Of a stretch of DNA of 64,000 nt, positions 44,154 through 59,312 are shown one piece after another. The translations under genes were made by a program, and so were the position numbers. Source of the stretch: Ustilaginoidea virens (lineage: Eukaryota > Ascomycota > Sordariomycetes > Hypocreales > Clavicipitaceae); contig NC_057318.1 of assembly GCF_000687475.1 (NCBI RefSeq), forward strand, positions 4,402,001-4,466,000. Direction: 5' to 3'. Position 1 is the first letter of the stretch. Each line of letters begins with the position of its first letter. The notes beneath the pieces are model-generated. The model saw only the letters and a list, made by a program, of their open reading frames with translations. It had not been told where the DNA came from and ran no database searches.

Positions 44154-46942
44154 TCACTTTGATGGCTTCTCTTCTTCTTGTCGACTTGCCGCAAGAGTCT
44201 TCGTGGCGTTCTCGGGGCATGGAGAAGCAGCTTTCAGCATAGTTGCGTCCTCGGCGAGTTCTTCTTGAGGCGTCATGGGCCGTCGTGCAGGACTGTTAGT
44301 GCCATGGGTATCTGGATTGTACGCGGACAATCTCAGTGACACGTTTCGTGAGTGACCCGGGCGTTGTTGATCTCCCCGGTTCATCTCAGAATCCCACAAC
44401 GGGATATCCTTGGAGCTCCAAGAGGCCCTATGGGCTCGTGTGCTGCGCGGAAGGCTGTTGACGGAAAAACGCGAGTTGCTGCTGTTTGCCCGACTGCGAC
44501 GTCCACTAGCGCTTCCCCCTATCCCTGATATGCTTGGGGGTTCCAGGTCCGGAAAAGGATCGGCTTCCTCGTCTTCAATCTTGGGGGCTCGACGTACTTC
44601 AAGAACTTCAAAGTTGACCCGTTTCACCTCTTGCTCAGCTCCTCCAAGTCCCTCTTTCGGATTTTTCGCCCTTGGAGGAAAGTCCTCAGCACAGGCTTTG
44701 CAATGTTCAAAATAGCCGATCCGAATGGCTTCTAGGAATTCGGGAAAGCTTTCACGGTTACGGGAAAGCGACATCCACGTGGAGATGGCGCCCAGCACTA
44801 TCAGAACAAGAGTAGCGATAACGACAAACCCTTGAACCACGATGATGATGATGCCGAGAACGGTAGCAATGATCCTGTTCAAGTTGAAAGCCGGCAGAAA
44901 AGCGATAGACAGGCCAGTAGTGACAATTTTGGAGATTGAGAGCATCCAGACTGCGGCAGCCGTGTTTCGGTTACTCTCAAACGGGTTCAGTTTGATAATC
45001 ACCACCAACGCAACCAACTCATAGATGAAGAGTCCGTACACTTGAGCCAGCGGTGTACGCGCTCCGCCTCCGATGAAGCAGGCTCGGATAAACTGGTAGC
45101 AGAGGTAAAAGGCGAAGAACCACCACCTGGTGCGTCGATAACGCGCTGACAACCACCCGAAGCGCTTCACATAGCCCTCGTCTAGATGGACAGTGGCCCG
45201 GTTAGGGTCGTCATCGACATACTTGACACTGACGAAAGGCATCGTCCAAAACAGATGGGGCTTCTGACTCGACTCTTCGTCCCCAATTTTGCTCTGCCTC
45301 GTTGCGGCAATGAATGGTATCCTGCCGCAGACGTTGCCGCGTTCGAACCGTAGGGTGTCGGGACTAGTCTCGTACTTGCCATGCCGTAGTCGAAAATAGC
45401 AGGCGTAGGCTGCAATACCCCCCAAACCAAGGAAAAACAGTAGCCATACCATGACAGCCACGGCGGTAGGCCCGGCGGATCCTCTCAGTGTAAACTGATA
45501 CATGCAAAGGGTCATGACGGTGAAGAAGGCAACGAGGACGGTTCTGAGAAGGGCAGCAGCAGTGTACCCCCACACATGGCCACGGAAATAGTTGAAACCA
45601 TCCGTTTTCAGCAGCTTTAGCCTGCTCAGCGCATCCAGCACGAGTTTGGTCGCCACGACGAACAAGGCGACTGCAGCCAAGATTACGAGCAGCCAGACGA
45701 CACAGACGGTAAAGGCCTCGGCGGGCGGGACGTTTACGAGAGACAAGGTCCCCGCGAATCCTGGCCAGGTCCCTGGCATGGGCATTCCGGGTGTCCTTGG
45801 GTGGCCGCTCCAGGTATAATCGTACGGATTGCTGGCATTGTATGCCGCGCGCCGAGACAAGGAGCTCAGGGGGCTGCGGCCGCTACCCTGAAGCAGCGGG
45901 ATGGATCGGCCATAGATGCGCTGTGACAAGCCACCGCCGTTGTTGATCTGGACTGAGCCGGCGCCCCCTACTTGGCTGATGTTGGCCTTGTTTCCCGTGA
46001 ACGAGCTTACGGAACGGGCAATTTGGTCATTTGCAAACATGCCAGCCGTCCAAGCAAAGTTGCTCCACCACGCCGGCAGAACACTGGGCCAATTGACAGA
46101 AAGAGCCCCGGAAAAGAATATGGACTGAAAAGTGTCGAATATGACCAGCACAGAGAATGAGTGGGCATAGTGAAGACGCATATGGGGGATGCTCAATCCA
46201 TAGATGGCGGTGGCAAAAGACGACAGCAACGCCACGAGCACCATGACTCCGAGGAATGAACCCACGGGCGCCGGCTGCGAAAACGAATTACCGTTTGTCA
46301 TGGCGGCCTGAAAGCACCCAATCTGGGTTTGAGTCGAATTGGCAAATATCTGCAAACGAGCCAGACCCTCCAGATCGGGGATACCCAACGCGATAGATGG
46401 AATACCTGAGACGTCGTTGGGAGCAAGAGGAATGGCGGCAAAGGCAGTGATTGGGACGCTGGCATTGAGCGGGCACATGCTGTAAATGTTGGCTTTGCAC
46501 GGATCATACGTCATGTTGAATCGATTCTCGCCATAGGCCTCGACGGAGATGTGTACTGCGAGAGAGAAACGCCAGAGCAATGCCGCGGGTCAGCCTGACT
46601 GTCAAGACAAATGAGAGGAGGTTAGACTGTATCCATACGCATAAGATCTTCTTTATGGATGTTGGTGGTTCCATCCAGATGAAACAAGACGGTCAAATTA
46701 TCAGCGTAGTAGGCAGCGTCGAATTTGGTGACATTGAACAAGGATTCGCCGCCCAAGCAATCGTCAAAATCACCTGTATAGAGAGCCGGGTATCTGCTGA
46801 CATCGAGGTCACGGCTCACGCCATCGAGCCCGAGACCTTTGATGTACACCGGGTCCGGGGCATCGGCAGCGGCGGGGAGGGGGCAGAGTAGGGGCAGCAG
46901 AGTAAGCAGCAGAGCTGCAATCGAGCGAGATGATGGCGGCAT
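44154..46942 (-). CDS. flc2: FLC/TRP-like polytopic membrane protein
   Basis: Exons 46942-46639 and 46555-44154 give 901 residues. A signal peptide (SIAALLLTLLPLLCPLPAA) leads into a ML-like lumenal domain (YPALYTGDFDDCLGGESLF, LHISVEAYGENRFNMTYDPC). Eight to ten hydrophobic helices follow (FLGVMVLVALLSSFATAIYG, FLGLGGIAAYACYF, VVIIKLNPFE, IIIIVVQGFVVIATLVLIVL). The C-terminal tail is long, charged and Ser-rich. This layout is that of fungal Flc/TRP-like proteins, first described as FAD carriers of the ER membrane and now linked to Ca2+ homeostasis and cell-wall integrity. Only one small intron sits near the 5' end, and the donor GTATGG and acceptor CGCAG fit. The minus-strand start was set at the signal peptide. 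An upstream in-frame ATG at 47011 would add 23 residues. Confidence 0.87.
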
Positions 46943-50990
<4,048 letters not shown>

Positions 50991-51050
50991 GCTGGTCCAA
51001 AGCGTGATGCTGTGATGACGAATTGCCGAGAATATTGTGCTATAGATGGA

Positions 51051-51053
<3 letters not shown>

Positions 51054-51088
<35 letters not shown>
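51054..51088. repeat. Poly-T run (35 nt)
   Basis: 35 uninterrupted T residues about 65 bp after the ATP sulfurylase stop. Confidence 0.9.
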
Positions 51089-52614
51089 CAAATTCTTTTT
51101 AAGGATGTGGCGTTTGCAGACAAGCTCGTATTTGACGAGATTTGTTGGATTGAAGAGCGGGCAAGCATGGTAAGGCGGCGAGTTCCCGTGCTCTCGATGA
51201 CGGGAGGCATTTGAGGACTTGGATACAACGGATAGATATGTTCCGCTCTGACCTCTCTCTGTCCCTGGGGTGGTTTTGATTTGCTTCTTCCCAGACATCC
51301 AGACGTGGAACTCGAACATGGGTTGCGCTGTTGCGGCGCGGCAACTTGGTCAAATGAAACTGCGGTGACGAAAGTGGGCGCTTAGAAAGAACCCTGCATA
51401 TTGGGCAAGCCACCGAGCCGCTTGTCAAGAAAGGGAAAGCATCCGAGGGAGATAACCTACAGTAGCTATCTGTTCTGTTGCCGCACGTTTTCTCGATTAT
51501 TCCTGGACCAGGCTAGTGCTGTACCTACGATGTACGGAGCAGAATGCTAAAGAAAAGAAATAAAGAGGTATTGACCTTGACTGCATCCCAACGCAGCACC
51601 CAGCAACCAGCAGTCATCCATCATCTGACAATAGTTTGAGTTGCAAACCGGCCGGGACTAGCCGGCCATGCCAATAGGCGTCTTGCCCACCTTGCCAGAC
51701 GTATCGATGCACAAGTTGCAGCTGTCGGGCCGCGACAGGTGCAACCCAATCAGCGGCAGCCAGCGAGTTCTGTGGGCTGATTTTCATGTCAACTCACATT
51801 CAACATTCAGTCAGTCCTTGCCACGCCGTGTGCCATGCGCTTCTCGCGCGTCAGGATTTAAGCTGTCTGGCTGGCTACTCCGTACTATGAACAGCCCATG
51901 ACGAAAGGTGCGCCGTTCTTCGATGTTGTCACCCTAGCACTTGTCTCATACAATCAAACTTTCTTCTCCTAAACCCGATGTCGTTTTACGCGTAGCGTGG
52001 TCTGGAGAACTGAATCATCTTGACTGTTTTGATAGACGCGTACGGAGGTACTCAGTTAGCAAGCACACCCGCTGTGTGTGGGCGGCGCTGCGCGGGCGGG
52101 CGGACGGACGGCCGCACCAGATGGCGGTGGGCGCCAACGCCACACCTCACCAGACCAGACGCCGTGCTTCCAACCAGACACCTTCCAACACCTGTCAACA
52201 CCCCAGACCAACCCATCTCCCTAGGCCTGGTATCTCACCACCCAACTTGCGGATATTCCTGGTTTATGCAAATGCATCAATGTCCGCTAAGAACAGAACA
52301 GAAGCCTCTAGAGCGTTTTCCGGATGTGAGTCTTTTTCATGTCGCCACTAGAATATTCTCGTTCGACCAAGGCCATGCCGTCTTGATATGCTCGAGATCC
52401 TGGAAAGATGACTTTGGGACGACCAGACGCCATCGTGCCTTCCCCAGGCACGTACCTGGCTTGTTTCTGCCAAGCCAGCGGGCCTGTTGTTGGCAGGTTG
52501 GCAGATCCAATTGAACACCCCCCCTCCCCCTTCCCCTCCCACCCCCCCCCCGGCCCACCAACCCCCAACCCCTCCAGCCACCCCTCCCACCGACCGGATG
52601 TGACGCTGCACGAT

Positions 52615-52652
52615 GCGGAGTACCTAAGGTACCTCCTAAGGTACCTAAGGTA
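52615..52652. repeat. CGGAGTACC and CCTAAGGTACC motif cluster
   Basis: CGGAGTACC is followed by three CTAAGGTA units, combining both dispersed motif types. Confidence 0.8.
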
Positions 52653-53245
52653 TGCAGTTTTTTTGCGCTTGGCCGTTAGTTATAGCAGCTCTCACAGTGC
52701 TGTATTATCAGTGTCGTGCAAGTGACACTAAAGCTTTTGCACAGACACTCTGAAGCCTGTGTATTGCGTAACCCCAAGTTCCCGCTTTCCCTGGGCCTCA
52801 CCTCCACCAGCCTCGCATCACCGTTTCCCTTTTACCCAAATTCCCGAAACCTTTGATCGCATTTCTGGATCTTGCCCTTGCTCGTCTTGTTCGTCGTTCT
52901 GTTCCCTGTTCGCGCTTGGCCGGCGCCCCCCTCTCCCCCTGCAGCCGAGCTTACCCCGCCGATCCCTCCCCCGGCTGTACAAGTTCAAGTTCAAGCTCAA
53001 CGCAACCAGCCTCCCATCATCCACCAGCCCAGTGAAGTCATCAGTGCCCGAGCCTGACGAACCTGAACCCGAACCAACGGAGAGTGTCTTGCCTTTCCGT
53101 GACACCAGGTCCGCAACAGGTCGTTGTGTGAGGGCGGAAGACATCTCGATCAAAAGATATCTGCTTAATCCTCGCAACCGCTTCTTGGCCCTCGCTGCTG
53201 CTGTCTTCCTGCCGTCTCTGGCTGCTGCGGGTCAAATGATCTAAT

Positions 53246-55867
53246 ATGCCTTCGAAAGATCGTGATGAAGATGTTGAGTCTGGTGCGGACGAGCCACCGC
53301 GTGAAAAGCATCGAAGATCCTCCAAGTCGGACCGAAAACCCGACCGAGACAAAGACCGCGAGCATCGTCACCGCTCTTCCAAGGCCTCCTCTTCGCGCAG
53401 TAAGCTTGGCGTTGATGGTAGTGAGGCATCCGCAAGGCGGCATCGAAAGAGGGACAAGGACAAAGACCGTGATGGGGAAACTGGCAAGGACAGAGATAGG
53501 GACCACGGCGAGTCGCGGGACAACAACGGCTCCATGAGCGACTTGACAGCCGGAGTGTCCAAGGTTTCCCTCGACAGGCAGCGCATCTCCCTGCCTTATC
53601 CGACCTTCAGCAAGGCCCACAGCAAAGAATCGGTCATGAGTCGTGAAGATTTGCGCTCTCAACCGCAATCGATCCCACTGACTCCTGAGCCTACCGACCT
53701 TGGCGACCAGGAAAAGAGACGGAAATCATCTGAGCTCCATCGAAATCCATCCAGGTCGAAAAGGGGCTCCGGGCCGCCTACCCCTCCGGAAACAGATATT
53801 TCCCCTGGCAGAAGAAGAAGTTCAGAGTACAACGACTGCAAGAACTCTGACGTGTTGGGTCGACCGAAATACACAGAGTCGGGGGTATCCAGATCGACAT
53901 CGCGTCATGACGACGCATCGAAACTGAGCAGGCGGTCTGGTTCATCAAGTCAAGCAACGTTTGTCAAGGCAAGGGCAAGGGAGCATTCGTCTCACGACAA
54001 ACTACGGCCCTCTGCTTCTGTTCGATCATCCTCGTCAAGACATTCGGTAAAGCGATCGGGATCAACACGAAGCAGTTCAAAGACATTGGAAGCGAGGGAG
54101 GAGGGTTCTTCACCGTCCAGCGTTCAGGATTCATCCCCACAAACCCCGACCCAGCCTGCCAACTTCTCTTCTCAGCTGCCTCACGGAACAAAATATCGAG
54201 CTTCTCCAGACTTTGAAGGCCAAGAATCTGTTTTTCCCTCCAAAACGGCAACCCCAGTCTCCATGGCTTGCCCTCCTCCTCCTCCTCCGCCACCACCAGC
54301 CGTAGACATACACGATATACCTCGAGTGGACTACTTGTTGCAGAACGGCGGTCTTCCGTACCCTGTTACTCGTCACTTCCTTTCCGTCCTGCCCCTTCTG
54401 AACGGATCTCGCGCCTCGAACCCTCCCCTGACTGGCGCAGACTGTCTGTTTGGCCCATTCTCCAATCTTCTCGACCAATACTCAAATGTCCTCAACAAGC
54501 AAGGTTCTATTGCAGTTGCAACAGGGCATAGGTCAGTAGCGCGGCGCTTGTTGGATAGATTGGAAAACGTCTTCTCAAGGGACCTCCCCCCTCATGGCTG
54601 TACATGCGTCATGTGCGATCAATCTCACGAAATACACAAGGGACTGACTTGGGGAGACGTTCTCGAGTGGGTGAGCGGGCGCATCGAACTTCCTTCCTGG
54701 CCACCGTTCGATTTGGCCGAAATTGGCACAAAAGCTGCCGAAGTGTCTGCAGAGGCGCCTCCACGACCTGCTTCCCCCGTAAAAATGGACCCGGATATTG
54801 CGGAGGAGTTCAGAGAGCACTACCTCCGACAATCAATAAAGGTTAGATCCGCCGTCGATAAATGGCTCAACAAGACCGGCGAAACCCCTGCTCCTCCTCC
54901 GCAGGATGTTGACGATGAGACTCTCGCCTTCGCCATTCTGACCAACATGGGGGCGGAAGACCGACCTTTCTTTAACGCGCTCTTGTCCGGGTCCAGGGAA
55001 CTCAAGTCAGCAACACGAGCGCCGACACCTGGGCATCGGCCACGAAATGACTTTATTGTCAAGTCAGGGCTATCGCTCCAGCGACTTTACCGTTTACAGC
55101 AAGTCCCAAGAGACGCAGAATGCGCGAGCTACCTCGTCAAAAATCCCCACACGCACGACTTGCTAGTCACCATATCAAACATCAACAACTCGGAGTGGGA
55201 AATCCTCACTTCTGGTCGGTTCGACGGGTTTCTCTGGTCCGGGGCAGACGTTGACGAAGCAATGTCTGGTCTTGAATCTCGAGGCGAGACGCCACTTGGT
55301 CACCGATCTTCAGTCAGCCCCTTGCCAAGGGGATCGTCCGCCATGGGCTCGAGGAATGCGACTCCCTTCTCGCCATATTCCCGTGGCGCTACACCGGCTT
55401 CATTTATCAGCCTCGCATCGTCAGGTGCCCACGCAACCAACAGACAGCCTGTGTCGAATGACGAAGAAATGGAAATGGCGGCCATTGCAGAGATAGAACG
55501 CGAGATCTATGCGGGCATGGAGAGCCTGGAGGATGCCTTTGAGAAACTGCACCAGAAAGCCGAGGTGGTAAGAACGGCTTTGCGACAGCGGGGTGCCGGT
55601 TTGATGCAGAACCTGCAAAACCGTCGGCGCATCGATGTTCTCTCCACCCCTGGTTCAGGAAACTCTCAGCAGTCGGGGTATGAAAGACCCGCTTGGGCTA
55701 CAGGGAGTGATGCCGAGGGTGCTAGCGACGAGGATTGGTGCTTGGACGACGTTGACATCATGCCCGACGACTCGGCCAGTAATATCAGCAGCTCAAGGCA
55801 TCGACGCCCCAAGCGACGCACGGAGCGACGCACTCCTGCACCTATCGAGGAGGATGACGAGGAATAA
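53246..55867 (+). CDS. Large intronless protein of unknown function, 873 residues
   Basis: Single exon. The first 300 residues are Ser/Arg/Asp/Lys-rich and probably disordered (DRDKDREHRHRSSK, KHRRSSKSDRK). A run of nine Pro precedes the folded part, which begins at IPRVDYLLQNGGLPYPVTRH near residue 355. It continues with CLFGPFSNLLDQYSNVL, RSVARRLLDRLENVF and a Cys cluster HGCTCVMCDQ. Later come LTWGDVLEWVSGRIELPSWP, LAFAILTNMGAEDRPFFNAL and EWEILTSGRFDGFLWSG. The C-terminus has a helix (IAEIEREIYAGMESLEDAFE) and an acidic tail. The folded part looks like a conserved fungal domain, but I cannot name it. The disordered basic start could place it in the nucleus. This is inference only. The ATG has TAAT directly before it. 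Confidence 0.8.
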   Translation: MPSKDRDEDVESGADEPPREKHRRSSKSDRKPDRDKDREHRHRSSKASSSRSKLGVDGSEASARRHRKRDKDKDRDGETGKDRDRDHGESRDNNGSMSDLTAGVSKVSLDRQRISLPYPTFSKAHSKESVMSREDLRSQPQSIPLTPEPTDLGDQEKRRKSSELHRNPSRSKRGSGPPTPPETDISPGRRRSSEYNDCKNSDVLGRPKYTESGVSRSTSRHDDASKLSRRSGSSSQATFVKARAREHSSHDKLRPSASVRSSSSRHSVKRSGSTRSSSKTLEAREEGSSPSSVQDSSPQTPTQPANFSSQLPHGTKYRASPDFEGQESVFPSKTATPVSMACPPPPPPPPPAVDIHDIPRVDYLLQNGGLPYPVTRHFLSVLPLLNGSRASNPPLTGADCLFGPFSNLLDQYSNVLNKQGSIAVATGHRSVARRLLDRLENVFSRDLPPHGCTCVMCDQSHEIHKGLTWGDVLEWVSGRIELPSWPPFDLAEIGTKAAEVSAEAPPRPASPVKMDPDIAEEFREHYLRQSIKVRSAVDKWLNKTGETPAPPPQDVDDETLAFAILTNMGAEDRPFFNALLSGSRELKSATRAPTPGHRPRNDFIVKSGLSLQRLYRLQQVPRDAECASYLVKNPHTHDLLVTISNINNSEWEILTSGRFDGFLWSGADVDEAMSGLESRGETPLGHRSSVSPLPRGSSAMGSRNATPFSPYSRGATPASFISLASSGAHATNRQPVSNDEEMEMAAIAEIEREIYAGMESLEDAFEKLHQKAEVVRTALRQRGAGLMQNLQNRRRIDVLSTPGSGNSQQSGYERPAWATGSDAEGASDEDWCLDDVDIMPDDSASNISSSRHRRPKRRTERRTPAPIEEDDEE

Positions 55868-56480
55868 TCCGGCCGCTATTTTGCCTCGCCATGACTTTGT
55901 CATTTTACAACCACGTATTTGCCTTTTGCACACAATTCACGATTTTTTACGATGGGGTTTACTCGACGGTCGCACTGATGTTGGGGACGTCGAAGCAGGT
56001 CCGGTGGAACAAGTCACGATTTTGCTGGGTTATTCGCATATTTTGAGAGAAAGTTGTAGACAGATGGTCGGGATGCTATCTTGTTAGGGAATTGGGGTCA
56101 GAAGCTGTACTCCTCATGCATGTTCATGTTGTTTGGCAGGACAAGTTCTGTTGCGAGAGGCAAGAGGATGATTGTATGGCACAGAGTCCGCCCAAGACTC
56201 CAAAAGGATTTGATGTGAGGGGTGAGTTTTGGTTTGTTTGTTGACTGGCCAGCAGAGCATGGATAAGACGGCTTTCTTCTTCTTCTTCTTCTTTCTTTCT
56301 TTCTTCGTTTTTCCTTTTCAGCACAGGACAGTGGCCATCGCCAGGTTGGGATCGAACAGGCCCAGAGATTGGCATGCGTGGTTTCTTCGGCGTCGACAGC
56401 ATCGTCAACGATTCTTCCAAGACAGACTCAGACTCGTAAATGAAGCAACAGCAAGAGTTTTGCCTCCTTGACGTCTATTC
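55868..56480. other. Convergent 3' intergenic region, unknown protein / TRM44
   Basis: Between convergent stops. It contains a CTT run near 56275-56295. No gene seen. Confidence 0.55.
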
Positions 56481-57989
56481 CTAGTGTGGCCGCGGGTCCG
56501 CCTTGACCAGCTTGGCTACACTCGCGTAGTATCCTTGAACGCCTCCGTACTTGTTTACGACAGCCTGCATGTCTACGTCTACGATGGATCTGCTGCGATT
56601 TCGGCAAAGAATCCCCGTGTTTCTTGTGCTCGGGATGCGCAGCATTTCTGTTTCCGGCTCCCATCCGCAGTCCTCGGCAATCTGAGACACCCAGTCGACC
56701 AGCGAAGCATAGGTGGATTTAGGTTTGGACTTGTCCCTGGGCGGAGGGGCGCGGAATTTCGCCCCGGTCAACTTGTGACTACAGCAGGGTATCATGATGA
56801 AGGGGCAGTTCGATAGGGCTCCCAGGATCGGGGTCCAAGGCGTCAGTTCATCAGCGTGATTTGAAACGATGAAGGTGCCTGGCTCAAAAGCCCCATCATG
56901 AATACTCGCCGTGTGCATTTCGCGGTTCCCGGGGTCGTCGCCGTCGGCCGTCGCCACGATGCGGGGCAGCAGTAATCTCTCCACGAGGGACTTCCCCGAT
57001 GGCGAAGAGGTCGTCGACGTCGTATAGTTCGCCCACGACTTACGAGCCCTTGCGTCGAAGCCCCATCCGTCAAAGCCCTCCTGGGTAAGGAGATGCACCA
57101 GCAAACCGTTTCCGCACCCGATATCGACGAATCCTGGAAAAGCAGTGTCTCTGTACATGTCCGTCCACAGCTCTATTAAGAAGGCGGCGATGCCCAGATC
57201 CTCAAACACGTGTTTCCCGGGATCCGTGACCTCTGCCCAAGTGTCCATCAGGCGGCGTGCGTACTTGCTCTTGAGGCAGCTATAGCGGTTTTGGAACCGA
57301 GCCTGCGGAATAATCATATCGTGGTGCACTCTTTTGACATAGCCCGATGCGGATCCTTGCCCATGCTTGTGCAGAATTTCCAGCAGGTGATAGGCGACGC
57401 GCCGGAGCTTGGGGTTGTCCAGCTCGTCCCGCTCGTCGTCATGGGCGCGCAGGAAGTGAATCGATATCGTGCCGCGTCCAGTCTCTGGATTCCACTGGTG
57501 CAGATGACCAATTCCCGAGACCTTGGGGTGGTAGAACGGAAGATCTTTCTTTGCTCGGACGTGAGCAAGGTAAAGCACCAGGGATGTCGACGACGTTTCC
57601 GATTCGTGACCCGAGTAGAAACTGCAGGTTTGGTTCAACGGCCTGTCTCTTTTCTCGCTTCTCGGCACGAGCTTGCGCACCAAGGTATGGGTTCTTTCGA
57701 GGTGTAGAATATCTCGCCCGATGGGCTGGTCAGAGGCGCAGTGATCGCGGGTCTCGATCGAACCTTGAGCCTCTTGCTGGCCGCCGTCGTCGTACAGGAT
57801 GTCGGCTCGGAAGAGCCACGAAGAGTTGAGATTTGGATTACGTATCATGTTCATCATGGTGTCAGAGAAGACGGCAGGGCTGAAGGTACAATCATGGCTG
57901 TACACAGGTAACCAGACGTCGTGCTCTGAAGTCACATCATGGAAATAGGGTGAAGTGGAAGGTAGGATCTCGACTGGATCGAACAGCAT
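56481..57989 (-). CDS. trm44: TRM44 tRNA (uracil-2'-O-)-methyltransferase
   Basis: Single exon of 502 residues. TRM44 methylates the 2'-OH of U44 in the variable region of tRNA-Ser. The methyltransferase motif I is FVDIGCGNGLLVHLL near residue 285, followed by EGFDGWGFDARARKSW. Downstream motifs IVSNHADELTPWTPIL and FIMIPCCSHKLTG are characteristic of TRM44. The N-terminal half has WLPVYSHDCTFSPAVF and RRVAYHLLEILHKHGQG. The minus-strand ATG is the first one of the open frame. The protein is cytosolic in yeast. An intron is not needed. Confidence 0.92.
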   Translation of the reverse strand: MLFDPVEILPSTSPYFHDVTSEHDVWLPVYSHDCTFSPAVFSDTMMNMIRNPNLNSSWLFRADILYDDGGQQEAQGSIETRDHCASDQPIGRDILHLERTHTLVRKLVPRSEKRDRPLNQTCSFYSGHESETSSTSLVLYLAHVRAKKDLPFYHPKVSGIGHLHQWNPETGRGTISIHFLRAHDDERDELDNPKLRRVAYHLLEILHKHGQGSASGYVKRVHHDMIIPQARFQNRYSCLKSKYARRLMDTWAEVTDPGKHVFEDLGIAAFLIELWTDMYRDTAFPGFVDIGCGNGLLVHLLTQEGFDGWGFDARARKSWANYTTSTTSSPSGKSLVERLLLPRIVATADGDDPGNREMHTASIHDGAFEPGTFIVSNHADELTPWTPILGALSNCPFIMIPCCSHKLTGAKFRAPPPRDKSKPKSTYASLVDWVSQIAEDCGWEPETEMLRIPSTRNTGILCRNRSRSIVDVDMQAVVNKYGGVQGYYASVAKLVKADPRPH

Positions 57990-58136
57990 ACTATGCAGAT
58001 CCTTGGCAATATTACTTTGCCCCTTTTAGAGCTGGAAGGCTGCCGGGAAGAAAGGGAAGTGGAAAAGGAAGAAGGTTTCAACCGTAAACTTGACTCTGGC
58101 GGCATGAATTTCGCCTCCCACCATTAGCCTGACGTG

Positions 58137-58152
58137 TACTCCGTACGGAGTA
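58137..58152. repeat. Perfect palindrome TACTCCGTACGGAGTA
   Basis: Both orientations of the dispersed motif fused into a 16-bp perfect palindrome, upstream of TRM44. Confidence 0.9.
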
Positions 58153-58268
58153 GGGTTGGTCACCAAGGAGGTACCTCTTCGGTACCTTGTAGGAACAGAG
58201 CATCCAGCAGTCCACCTAAGGGAAGGAAACCCCCAAAAGACTCAAAGTTCGGCCCTCGCCTGAGCGGT

Positions 58269-58294
58269 AAAAAAAAAAAAAAAAAAAAAAAAAA
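58269..58294. repeat. Poly-A run (26 nt)
   Basis: 26 uninterrupted A residues upstream of TRM44 and eIF1. Confidence 0.9.
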
Positions 58295-59312
58295 GGCGAA
58301 AGAGTGCAGAATTTGTGTCATCACTTAGGTATTTAAAAAGTGAAAGGGAGTTGCAAGGGAAGACTTTGATGAACCATCTTCCACGTGGCATGCGAGAAAG
58401 TCACGCAAAGAGGGACAGAGGCATGTCTACCTGTACTCACTCCGTACTACAGTACGTGCCTAGGCGGACAGCATAGGAAGAGCCACGTGAAGAGGGGCAA
58501 CTGCCAACCCGACAAGCTACGGAGCACCTTCCAATTGAAACTATTTCTGCCTCGCTACCCAAAGTATGTACTTTGATTTCCAGAATCCGGGCATCTGCAA
58601 CTCTCAAGCCGTGTAATCTCTTGAGACTATCGCGCAAGGTTCACGACATGCTCGACGTTATGACTACTCCCTCTTCTCCCTCGGACCCCAGCTCCAACTC
58701 CAGCTCCAGCTCCGGCTCGGCTTATTAGTAACATGTCATGTGCAAAATAAAACCGTCCAGGGCGTCCACAGCCACGACGTGACTTGGAAATTGTTGGAAT
58801 GGGGCGGGCCAACGGGCAAGGCTGGATTCCCTTGCTACCTTACATATCAGGCATCTCAACGCCTCCGCCAGACTCTTCTGCGGGGCCTCTTGGCCCACCC
58901 AACCACCCGCCCTTTCCCTCAGCAATCAATAACAAGCTAACAATGTGGCCGACTTGGGCCGAATGGAGCGGCCTTCCCCCCCCAACCCAACCCGCCTCTT
59001 TAAAGTGCTTCCAGTTTCTTCACCTCCCCACTTCCCCCCCCTCTGCTTCACCACGTCAACCACACATCAATCCGGCTTTCTTGTCGCAAACGCTCTTGCA
59101 GCCTTCGCCTCTCGCCGTCCACATCTTGGGCTCAGATTTGCAGCAAGTAACAAGTAATTCATCTACACCTACAGGACCTTCTCGCACCTCCCCCTTGACA
59201 AAGAAAAACCATCCCACAGCAAGGCGTCTTTTCAGTCCCAGCCTTTCGCTGCTGCACCGTTTTTCCTCACCACCAACCCATTTCCCAAAGTCACCCCTCA
59301 ACGTCCGAGTTT

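Larger units (their letters stand above)
50991..53245. other. Intergenic: ATP sulfurylase 3' side to the unknown protein
   Basis: Holds a run of 35 T at 51054-51088 just past the ATP sulfurylase stop, TACTCCGTAC at about 51876-51885, CCTAAGGTACC repeats at 52621-52652, and C-rich tracts near 52520-52580. A 161-codon frame at 52759-53244 ends one base before the next ATG. I read it as leader sequence. Confidence 0.5.
57990..59312. other. Divergent promoter region, TRM44 / eIF1
   Basis: Contains a perfect 16-bp palindrome at 58137-58152, a run of 26 A at 58269-58294 and C-rich leader DNA at 58975-59050. An open frame from ATG at 58799 runs to 59332 and overlaps the eIF1 start out of frame. Low-complexity, so I treat it as leader. 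Confidence 0.5.
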
